NCBI GenBank assembly: GCA_009776905.1
Contig: WRMX01000035.1
Coordinates: 4,254-22,479, forward strand
DNA: 18,226 nucleotides
Source of the DNA: Oscillospiraceae bacterium
GTDB lineage: Bacteria > Bacillota > Clostridia > Oscillospirales > Oscillospiraceae
Direction of reading: 5' to 3'
The notes below the pieces were generated by a model. It was not told the DNA's origin and did no database searches. It saw nothing but the letters and a program-made list of their open reading frames with translations. This document shows, piece by piece, positions 7,791 to 13,913 of the stretch. A program made the translations under genes and the position numbers. The first letter of the stretch is position 1, and each line of letters starts with the position of its first letter.

Positions 7791-9133
7791 GTGATTTAAG
7801 CGAGATCAGCGTTGTTATTCCTTCATATAATCCAACAGAAAAGCTCGAAGCGGTCGTGGACGGGCTGCTTGGGGCGGGGTTTGACGATATCATTATCGTG
7901 AACGATGGCAGCGATGCAGCGCATTCGGCGCCTTTCGAGGCTTTGGAGGCTCGAGCGGAGTGCCTCGTGCTGTCGCATGCGAGGAATATGGGGAAGGGCG
8001 CTTCGTTGAAGACGGCGTTTTCTTTTTTTAGCCAATATAGGCTTGGGAAAGCGGGCCTTGTGACTGTCGACGGCGATGGGCAGCACCTTTGCGGTGATGT
8101 TGTCAGTTGCGCGCGAGCTGTGTTGCGGATGGACGCGGGCGGCGTTGATGGTGGCGGGGCGGATGCCTTGGATGGAGAAGGCGGCTCGGGTGCTGCGAGT
8201 GGCCTGGATGGGGCGGGCGGCTCGGGCGACGCGGCCGGTGCGGCTGGCTCGGGAGCTGCGAGTGGCTCGGGCGACTCGGGTGCTGCGAGTGGCTCGGGCG
8301 ACTCGGGTGCTGCAGACGGTGGCGACGCGGGCGGCTCGGGTGCTGCGAGTGGCTCGGGGACTGTGAGTGGCTCGAGCGGTTCGGTCGGAGCGGGCGGCTC
8401 GGGCGGGGCGGCCGTGGTGATGGGCGTGCGTAACTTTGATCATCCGGACGTGCCAAGGCGCAACTCCTTGGGCAATCGGGCAACCGCTTCTGTTTTGCGG
8501 CTGCTTTTTGGCATTGACCTCCGCGACACGCAAACCGGGCTTCGTGGAATTCCGCGGCAGCTTGTCCCATTGATGCTCGAGATTGCCGGGAACCGTTTTG
8601 AATATGAGACTAATATGTTGCTTGAGCTTAGACGACGCGATATCTCGTTTGTGGAAATTGAGATCGCAACGGTATATGAGGAAGGCTCGAACGAGCGTTC
8701 GCATTATAGGCCATTTGCCGATTCTGCGGTCATATTTGCGCGTATAATCAAATATGCTGTCAGCAGCTTGATGTCGTTTTTCGTCGATATAGGGGTATTT
8801 TGGCTGACGATGACTTTTCTCGGAGATATGATGGGCGAATGGAGCATTATAGGCTGCACTGCTATTGCCAGAGCGTTTTCATCGTTTTTAAACTTTAACA
8901 TAAACAGGCGGCTTGTTTTTCAACGAAAGACATCGTATGCAGGCCATTTTTGGCGATATTATCTGTTGGCTGCGGTGCAGATGCTCGTTGCGGCCGGGGG
9001 GCTTTGGTTGCTTGCTTTGGTTTTGAGTGGGACGCGAGTCGTGTGGGTATTGACTTTGATGAAGGTTGTAGTCGATACTGCGTTGTTTTTCCTGAGTTAT
9101 TATGTGCAGAGCAATTGGGTCTTTGGGAAGTAG
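7787..9133 (+). CDS. Family 2 glycosyltransferase fused to GtrA-like membrane domain
   Basis: 448-residue enzyme likely to transfer a sugar from a nucleotide donor to polyprenyl phosphate at the cytoplasmic face, with a membrane part that may flip or anchor the lipid sugar. The GT2 domain begins at residue 7 (ISVVIPSYNPTEKL), with the donor motif VNDGS (38-42), then DGDGQH (95-100, DxD at D95/D97). A Gly/Ser/Ala/Asp-rich insert of about 93 residues (116-208) interrupts it, and the domain resumes at VVMGVRNFDHPDVPRRNS. The acceptor-loop part includes DTQTGLRGIP. The C-terminal 140 residues form a GtrA domain with four predicted helices and FLNFNINRRLVFQ. The start ATG 7787 overlaps the preceding stop (ATGA); the longer frame from 7760 is not needed. 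The repeat-coded insert is unusual and would sit in a loop between strands. Confidence 0.9.
   Translation: MSDLSEISVVIPSYNPTEKLEAVVDGLLGAGFDDIIIVNDGSDAAHSAPFEALEARAECLVLSHARNMGKGASLKTAFSFFSQYRLGKAGLVTVDGDGQHLCGDVVSCARAVLRMDAGGVDGGGADALDGEGGSGAASGLDGAGGSGDAAGAAGSGAASGSGDSGAASGSGDSGAADGGDAGGSGAASGSGTVSGSSGSVGAGGSGGAAVVMGVRNFDHPDVPRRNSLGNRATASVLRLLFGIDLRDTQTGLRGIPRQLVPLMLEIAGNRFEYETNMLLELRRRDISFVEIEIATVYEEGSNERSHYRPFADSAVIFARIIKYAVSSLMSFFVDIGVFWLTMTFLGDMMGEWSIIGCTAIARAFSSFLNFNINRRLVFQRKTSYAGHFWRYYLLAAVQMLVAAGGLWLLALVLSGTRVVWVLTLMKVVVDTALFFLSYYVQSNWVFGK
8192..8353 (+). repeat. In-frame minisatellite inside the glycosyltransferase gene
   Basis: The 12-mer GCTGCGAGTGGC occurs at 8192, 8255, 8282 and 8342. 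Two adjacent 27-base units (8255-8281 and 8282-8308) are identical and encode a nine-residue Ala-Ser-Gly-Ser-Gly-Asp-Ser-Gly-type repeat. All spacings are multiples of three, so copy changes keep the frame. The wider Gly-rich region runs from about 8132 to 8410. Confidence 0.85.
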
Positions 9134-9171
9134 GAGTAGCGAGGGACTGCAGATGGCAGTGCATAGTGTAC

Positions 9172-9190
9172 TGGCATATGTGCCATTTTT
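9172..9190 (+). terminator. Weak hairpin plus T-run after the glycosyltransferase gene
   Basis: TGGCA-TATG-TGCCA (9172-9185) followed directly by five Ts (9186-9190), 38 bases after the stop at 9133. The stem is only five pairs, so it may be an inefficient intrinsic terminator. Confidence 0.35.
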
Positions 9191-9203
9191 AGGGAGCTTG
9201 CGA

Positions 9204-9272
9204 CCGTAGAATCTTGTTCTGTAATATATAGAACGAAAAGATCCTTCGCTGCGCTCAGGATGACACGCACTA
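9204..9272. repeat. Dispersed-repeat-like hairpin segment upstream of nadE
   Basis: Contains GTTCT/AGAAC (9216-9234) and ATCCT/AGGAT around TCGCTGCGCTC as potential hairpins. Its left edge CCGTAGAATCTT (9204-9215) is the exact reverse complement of AAGATTCTACGG at the 4774 and 4872 repeat copies, and its right edge GCGCTCAGGATGACA resembles GCGCTCGGAATGACG in the same array. It is therefore probably a member of a related interspersed family, in inverted arrangement. Confidence 0.5.
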
Positions 9273-9304
9273 ACAGCTTATTGACGAGGGAGATTGGAGT
9301 ATTT

Positions 9305-10045
9305 ATGCGGGATTATTCAATTGAAACGATAAAGCGTGTGGAGTTTATCCGCGAGGCTCTTGATGCCGCCGGGGCGCAAGGAATCGTATACGGCAACAGC
9401 GGCGGCAAGGATTGCGCGCTTGTCGGGATATTGTGCAAGATGGCTTGCGCGAACACGGTCGGCATCGTTATGCCATGCGGGTCGCGGCGCAATTATAGCG
9501 AGGATTTGATTGACGCGAAAAAAATCGCGGACCAGTTTGAGATAGAGACGAGGATCATCGACCTCGGTTCTGTTGCGCAGGAAATTCGGCGAGCTGTCGG
9601 AGAGGCCACGCAGATATCTGATGCTGCTGCGTCCAATTTTGCGCCGCGCTTGCGGATGATGTCGCTTTATGCGGTTGCTGCGAGCGAGGGGCGGCTTGTC
9701 GCGGGGACCGGCAACAGGAGCGAGATTTTTATGGGGTATTTCACGAAATGGGGCGACGGGGCTTATGATTTCAACCCGATTGCCGATTTGACCGTTAGCG
9801 AGGTTTATGAGTTTCTGCGGCATTTAGGAGCGCCGCTTGCGATCATTGAGAAGGCTCCGTCTGCGGGGCTTTTTGAAGGGCAGACCGATGAGGGAGACAT
9901 GGGCGTGTCTTATGGCGCGATTGATGAGTTTCTCTTGCGTGGCGTGTGCGGGGCGGAAGATTTGGGCATAATAAAGAGGTTTCATGATGCGAGCGAGCAT
10001 AAGCGGATGATGCCGAAGGTGTTTGGGGACACATCGCGTATATAA
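9305..10045 (+). CDS. nadE: NH3-dependent NAD+ synthetase
   Basis: Cytoplasmic enzyme for the last step of NAD biosynthesis, amidating deamido-NAD with ammonia and ATP (246 residues, the usual size of the ammonia-dependent form; no glutaminase domain). The PP-loop is SGGKDC at residues 32-37. The common motif is SGGxDS, so C37 replaces the usual Ser. Strong family blocks follow: GTGNRSEIFMGYFTKWGDGA, FNPIADLTVSEVYEFLRHL, and PSAGLFEGQTDEGDMGVSY. I chose ATG 9305 because GGAG lies five bases upstream. The frame from 9260 starts inside the dispersed repeat and adds a non-conserved extension. The next gene begins nine bases after the stop, with its AAGGAG overlapping this stop codon, so the two are likely cotranscribed. 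Confidence 0.93.
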   Translation: MRDYSIETIKRVEFIREALDAAGAQGIVYGNSGGKDCALVGILCKMACANTVGIVMPCGSRRNYSEDLIDAKKIADQFEIETRIIDLGSVAQEIRRAVGEATQISDAAASNFAPRLRMMSLYAVAASEGRLVAGTGNRSEIFMGYFTKWGDGAYDFNPIADLTVSEVYEFLRHLGAPLAIIEKAPSAGLFEGQTDEGDMGVSYGAIDEFLLRGVCGAEDLGIIKRFHDASEHKRMMPKVFGDTSRI

Positions 10046-10054
10046 GGAGTTATT

Positions 10055-12622
10055 ATGTTATTTAAAAGGTTGAGAATTTTTTCTGCGGTTTTGATTGTGC
10101 TGGCGTTGTTGCTGTCGGCGTCCGCCTATGCAGCGGGCGAGATTGTATATACTAACACCCGATGGCTGGCGGATAATTTGGAGTATTTGAATTCCGTGTC
10201 ATGGGATTCCACCGCTGAGCGGCGGTTCGAGAGCTATTCTATCAGAATGACGGGCACGGGAGATGCTTATCCTATTGTTATGAACGGCGACACTATTTAT
10301 GGCGGGTTCACCATTTCCGAGATGGCTGAATATGCGGAGAGTTTGGGAAAGAACCTGCTGGCGGTAGTAAACAGCGATTTCTTTGCGGATTATGCTGTGC
10401 CGATCGGCATTGTCGTTGAAGATGGGATATATAAATCGAGCGCGAATGGCAGGAATGCTGTTGTTTTTGGATATGATGGGAGCGTCAGCATCATCGAACC
10501 ACCGACCGTCTGGATTACCATCAGTTATGATGGAGGCGAGGGAGAAAGCGGCGAAGTCGGTGACACCGGAGAGACCGGCGCTGTTGGTGGAGCCGGTGAC
10601 AGCGGCGTTGGCGGCATAGGTGTCGGCGCTGATGGCATCGGCGGCGCGCCGGGCTCGAGCGAAGCGGTGGATGCGGGCGGCGCAGCCGGCTTTGGTAGCG
10701 CTGGGGGCATCGGCGATGCGACGGGTGCAGGAAGCACGCCGGGCGTAGCGGCTGCGGCGAGCACTGGAAGCGTTCCGGGCGCAGAAGGCGCGGTGGGTGC
10801 TGTCGGCGCGGACGAAACGGAGAGTTCGAGCTATTCCGTGAGGTTCAGGACGTTGAACAAAGTCCGTGGTGATTTTGGCGGAATGTGCCTTCACACCGAC
10901 GTTTTTTCTACAGTTTCGACGAGAACTAAGTCCGAAGGCTGGTTTGTCAAATTTAAAGTCCTTGAAGGAGAGCTGACGGTTTCCGGCTCGATGAAGCTGG
11001 AAGTTGTCGAAACATTGACCGGGGATGGTGCGATCCCTATCGGAGAAGGATACATGGTTCTGTCGGCATCGGATTTGAGCAATCTTTCATCAGAATATGA
11101 GAAATTCACTGTTGGGGACATTGTGACCCTTACGACTACTTGCAACGATGAAAGATTGGTGAATGCAGCATATGCAACAGGCGGGGGAGACGTTCTCGTG
11201 TCGGACGGGGCGATCGCCGATCCGAACAGTTGGACGCAGACGTTGAGGCAAAGGGCGCCGAGGACTGCGTTCGGTGTGCTTGCAGACGGGACTGTCGTGA
11301 GTTATGTCGTCGATGGAAGGTATACTGAACACTCTGTTGGCATGACGTTGGACGAATTGGCCGCTGAAATGAAGCGACAGGGCTGCGTTTATGCCGTAAA
11401 TTTCGATGGGGGCGGATCGTCCGCACTGAGCGTGAGGATTCCCGGCGATGACAGCGTTTCGCTTGTGAACCGCGTGTCTGACGGGGCCGAGCGCATCTGC
11501 TCGACATATCTCCTCTTTGTGACAGATATTGAATCTGACGGTATTGCAAGCAATTTAAGTTTGAAAAACGATGGTGTCATTGTCCTTGCTGAATCGTCGG
11601 TCGACCTCTCGTTTGTGGCGACTGACGCGGGGTACATGCCGGCGGATGTGCCGGACGACATTGTCGTGACACCGTTGAGCAAGGGAGCTTCCGTGGATGG
11701 AACGAGATATACGGCTGGAATGGTGGCGGGACCCGAGAAGGTTTCGTTATATTCGCCGACGACGGAGGCATATGGAGTTGGGGAAATATATGTCATAACG
11801 AGGCCGACGTCGATAACCGCGACGATGAAAGGTTCGAGCGCGCAGCTCTCTTCCATCAGAATCGCTCCCGGCGCGACGCTGGAACTCGGCATAAAGGCGA
11901 CATATTATCGGCGCGATGTCATTTCGCAGGAGCTTTCGTATACATACACGATATCGGGCGATATTGGCGAGATGATGGAGCCCGGCGTTTTCGTTGCCGG
12001 TCTAAACATGGGACAGATCGGCAAGATCACGATTTCTGCGGGCGGCAGGAGCACCACCGTGCAAGTTGAGGTCAGCGAATTTGCCGATATGGAGAATCAT
12101 TGGGCAAAGGAATACGTCGGATACCTGATGCAGGCCGGGATCGTCAACGGTATTTCGGAAACGGAATACGGGCCGTCGCTTCCGATGAAGCGCTGCGACT
12201 ACATTTTGATGCTCTACAGGGCTGCGGGGCTGCCTGACATTCGCACGGTTTTTGGGTTTGACGACGTGCCGTGGGATGCGTATTATGCGAAGGCCATGAT
12301 TTGGGCGAGGGAAAATGGGATCGCATTTGGCGACGGCGAGAACAATTTTTATCCGCAGATGCCTTTGACGCGGCAGGATGCGTTTACGTTCACTTATCGG
12401 ACGTTGGGGTTGTTGGGGATCGAGTTCGTCGACGGCACCAATGATGATTTGGAGTTATTCCCCGATGCGGCGGAGCTGGATGATTATGCTGCCGGGCCGA
12501 CTGCGACGTTGGTCAGCTTGGGCGTTATTGAGGGGATGAACGGGTTGCTCATACCGATGCGCACGCTGACGCGCGCGGAGATGGCGAAGGTGCTTGCAGT
12601 GGTGCTTTCGCTGGGGGAATGA
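10055..12622 (+). CDS. Secreted NAGPA-like phosphodiester glycosidase protein with three SLH domains
   Basis: 855-residue exported surface protein. A signal peptide (1 to about 27, cut near SAYA-AGE) is followed by the first part of a NAGPA-like phosphodiester glycosidase domain (about 30-158, with NSDFFADYAVPIGIVVEDG). A Gly/Ala-rich insert (about 159-258) interrupts it. The rest of the enzyme domain (about 259-490) has PRTAFGVLADGTVVSYVVDG and the hallmark NFDGGGSS. Beta-rich linker segments run to about 670. Three S-layer homology repeats start at F676 (FADMENHWAKEYVGYLMQAG), F735 (FDDVPWDAYYAKAMIWAREN) and F802 (FPDAAELDDYAAG), and should bind secondary wall polymer. AAGGAG sits five bases before the ATG. 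It shares its enzyme domain with the 4985 gene, but that one is tethered to the membrane. It probably acts on surface or exogenous glycan phosphodiesters; the substrate is unknown. Confidence 0.9.
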   Translation: MLFKRLRIFSAVLIVLALLLSASAYAAGEIVYTNTRWLADNLEYLNSVSWDSTAERRFESYSIRMTGTGDAYPIVMNGDTIYGGFTISEMAEYAESLGKNLLAVVNSDFFADYAVPIGIVVEDGIYKSSANGRNAVVFGYDGSVSIIEPPTVWITISYDGGEGESGEVGDTGETGAVGGAGDSGVGGIGVGADGIGGAPGSSEAVDAGGAAGFGSAGGIGDATGAGSTPGVAAAASTGSVPGAEGAVGAVGADETESSSYSVRFRTLNKVRGDFGGMCLHTDVFSTVSTRTKSEGWFVKFKVLEGELTVSGSMKLEVVETLTGDGAIPIGEGYMVLSASDLSNLSSEYEKFTVGDIVTLTTTCNDERLVNAAYATGGGDVLVSDGAIADPNSWTQTLRQRAPRTAFGVLADGTVVSYVVDGRYTEHSVGMTLDELAAEMKRQGCVYAVNFDGGGSSALSVRIPGDDSVSLVNRVSDGAERICSTYLLFVTDIESDGIASNLSLKNDGVIVLAESSVDLSFVATDAGYMPADVPDDIVVTPLSKGASVDGTRYTAGMVAGPEKVSLYSPTTEAYGVGEIYVITRPTSITATMKGSSAQLSSIRIAPGATLELGIKATYYRRDVISQELSYTYTISGDIGEMMEPGVFVAGLNMGQIGKITISAGGRSTTVQVEVSEFADMENHWAKEYVGYLMQAGIVNGISETEYGPSLPMKRCDYILMLYRAAGLPDIRTVFGFDDVPWDAYYAKAMIWARENGIAFGDGENNFYPQMPLTRQDAFTFTYRTLGLLGIEFVDGTNDDLELFPDAAELDDYAAGPTATLVSLGVIEGMNGLLIPMRTLTRAEMAKVLAVVLSLGE
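10529..10828 (+). repeat. Low-complexity Gly-rich coding insert
   Basis: Codes about 100 residues rich in Gly, Ala, Ser, Asp and Val inside the NAGPA-type domain. The first part has a collagen-like G-x-y rhythm (GES GEV GDT GET GAV GGA GDS). The DNA is not a clean tandem repeat, unlike the insert at 8.2 kb. Confidence 0.8.
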
Positions 12623-12646
12623 GGGTGCTGTCGCTGGGGGAATGAG
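12601..12646 (+). repeat. 23-base tandem duplication across the stop of the SLH gene
   Basis: The segment 12601-12623 is repeated at 12624-12646 with one mismatch (GGTGCTTTCG versus GGTGCTGTCG). The second copy lies after the stop codon and is not translated. Confidence 0.85.
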
Positions 12647-12740
12647 GGTTAGCATCAGCAGTTGGTGCATTGACCGACCGCTAGGAGGCGATGCGCGTAG
12701 GGTCCGCGAGGGTGCGTTGCCTGCATATACGACCTAACCC
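12646..12740. other. Possible structured RNA segment of unknown nature
   Basis: GGGTTAG (12646-12652) and CTAACCC (12734-12740) can close a 95-base region. Inside it, GCATC/GGTGC and GGCGATGC/GCGTTGCC can pair, with some G-U pairs. It is not a tRNA: there is no T-loop before the closing strand and no CCA. No known riboswitch was recognised. It lies in the 273-base gap between the SLH gene and the methyltransferase gene. The remainder of that gap holds AT-rich sequence with T-runs near 12769-12785 and the promoter candidates described separately. Confidence 0.25.
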
Positions 12741-12813
12741 GAGTTTCAAAGTTATCGAACTGATGGTGTTTTTTGGCTTTTTCTCAATTGGGGTGTTTAT
12801 TGGACACTTAATG

Positions 12814-12822
12814 TGATATTAT
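12814..12822 (+). promoter_or_regulatory. Extended -10 candidate upstream of the R-M genes
   Basis: TGATATTAT at 12814-12822 is an extended -10 element (TGn plus TATTAT) without a clear -35 at normal spacing. It would give a leader of about 65 bases to the ATG at 12896. Confidence 0.3.
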
Positions 12823-12853
12823 TTGAATGTAAAGGATTTCTTTGCAGTTATTC

Positions 12854-12882
12854 TTGCGTTTGTGAAGAGGCTGTAATACAAT
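12854..12882 (+). promoter_or_regulatory. Candidate promoter for the R-M genes, overlapped by a palindrome
   Basis: TTGCGT (12854-12859), 17-base spacer, TACAAT (12877-12882, 5 of 6). The -10 box lies inside the 16-base palindrome at 12876-12891. A transcript starting near 12889 would leave almost no leader before the ATG at 12896. Confidence 0.4.
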
Positions 12883-12891
12883 ATATTGTAT
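12876..12891. promoter_or_regulatory. Perfect 16-base palindrome, possible operator
   Basis: ATACAATATATTGTAT is identical to its reverse complement. It covers a putative -10 box and ends four bases before the methyltransferase ATG. Such a position fits a repressor site for the R-M operon. No controller-protein gene is visible in the window. Confidence 0.5.
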
Positions 12892-12895
12892 CTTG

Positions 12896-13912
12896 ATGGG
12901 CTTTTATGATATAAGGAAGCCAAATGTAGTCTTTTGTTCGAATGGGGTGAGGGTTATTTCTATATCAGAGGTGTCTTGGTTTAACGACAGTGATAGCAAG
13001 GAACAGCAGCAGCTTAGTTTTTTTGCTCCGGAGGCGGTTGTGGATCGGCCTCTACTCGCAAATTTCAATGTCTGTGAAATGCCGGAGATAATGAATCGTG
13101 TATTTGAAGCAGATTGCCTTGAAAAAATGAAAGATATTCATGATCATTCAATCGATATGATACTTTGCGATTTACCTTACGGAATGACGCAAAACGCTTG
13201 GGACTGCTATATTCCTCTGGACTTATTATGGGAACAATACTGCAGAATAATTAAGCCGAACGGCGTGATTGCTCTGACATCCCATGGAGTCTTTACTGCA
13301 AAATTGATTCTGAGTCAAGAAAAGCTTTTTAAGTATAAATGGGTATGGGAGAAGTCTAAGCCAACCAACTTCTTAAACGCCAAGAAACAACCTCTGCGCA
13401 AGCACGAAGACATTTGTGTGTTTTATAAACGGCAACCGAAATATTATCCGCAGATGACACAAGGGACCGCATATGATAAAGGCATACGGAAAAATCAATT
13501 GTGTGGCTGTTATGGCGATTTTGAGCCTGTTCGCGTTCAGAGCGACGGGGAGCGATACCCTACTGATGTATTATACATAAAAACAGCAGAGTCAGAAGGC
13601 GAGGTTTTGCACCCGACGCAAAAGCCAGTTGAGCTTGGCCGCTATCTGATCCGTACATATACAGACCCCGGAGATGTTGTTTTGGATAATACATGCGGCA
13701 GTGGGTCATTCCTTGTGGCTGCTATGTTGGAAGGGCGAAATTTTATCGGTATTGAGAAAAACGAGAATGTCGCATTGTTCAAACGCGGTGAGATAGATTA
13801 TATTGATGTTTCGGTCAAACGATTACGAAGCGCATGGGCATCGCTTGGCGACGCTAATCGAGAGTTATTATATGTCAGCCCATTGATTGAAAGCTTTACA
13901 GAAGGAATTTGA
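12896..13912 (+). CDS. Beta-class N6-adenine DNA methyltransferase
   Basis: Protective methylase of the R-M cassette (338 residues from the ATG at 12896). Motif order is that of a beta-class enzyme: catalytic motif IV D92-L-P-Y95 (DLPYGMTQNAWD) comes first, then a target-recognition stretch, then H239-P-T-Q-K-P and the SAM-binding motif I D264-N-T-C-G-S-G-S (LDNTCGSGSFLVAA). D-x-P-Y indicates adenine N6 as target. The start is uncertain. The conserved enzyme begins at MNRVFEADCLEKM (ATG 13091, GGAG three bases upstream, close), so the first 65 residues may be an extension or an untranslated leader. The ATG at 12896 has no ribosome site, and the TTG at 12893 is possible too. Base composition is AT-richer than neighbours (13141-13200 holds 23 G/C in 60). 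The stop is one base before the next start. Confidence 0.88.
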   Translation: MGFYDIRKPNVVFCSNGVRVISISEVSWFNDSDSKEQQQLSFFAPEAVVDRPLLANFNVCEMPEIMNRVFEADCLEKMKDIHDHSIDMILCDLPYGMTQNAWDCYIPLDLLWEQYCRIIKPNGVIALTSHGVFTAKLILSQEKLFKYKWVWEKSKPTNFLNAKKQPLRKHEDICVFYKRQPKYYPQMTQGTAYDKGIRKNQLCGCYGDFEPVRVQSDGERYPTDVLYIKTAESEGEVLHPTQKPVELGRYLIRTYTDPGDVVLDNTCGSGSFLVAAMLEGRNFIGIEKNENVALFKRGEIDYIDVSVKRLRSAWASLGDANRELLYVSPLIESFTEGI

Positions 13913-13913
13913 T

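Noticed and set aside
7823..8704. 293-codon open frame on the minus strand
   Set aside because: Antisense to the glycosyltransferase. Its repeated Arg-Ala-Thr-Arg stretch is just the complement of the Gly-Ser repeat.
10240..10254. 15-base match TATCAGAATGACGGG to 4941-4955
   Set aside because: One copy lies in conserved-frame coding sequence without the rest of the repeat; likely chance or codon-usage similarity.
12646..12740. tRNA gene with a 7-base acceptor stem
   Set aside because: A CAGTTGGT piece resembles a D-loop, but there is no T-arm before the closing strand, no plausible anticodon arm and no CCA.
12769..12785. T-runs as an intrinsic terminator after the SLH gene
   Set aside because: Only a three-pair stem can be formed directly upstream.
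13887..13913. TTG start for the nuclease-methylase protein
   Set aside because: It overlaps the methyltransferase gene and lacks a ribosome site; ATG 13914 has GAAGGA seven bases upstream.
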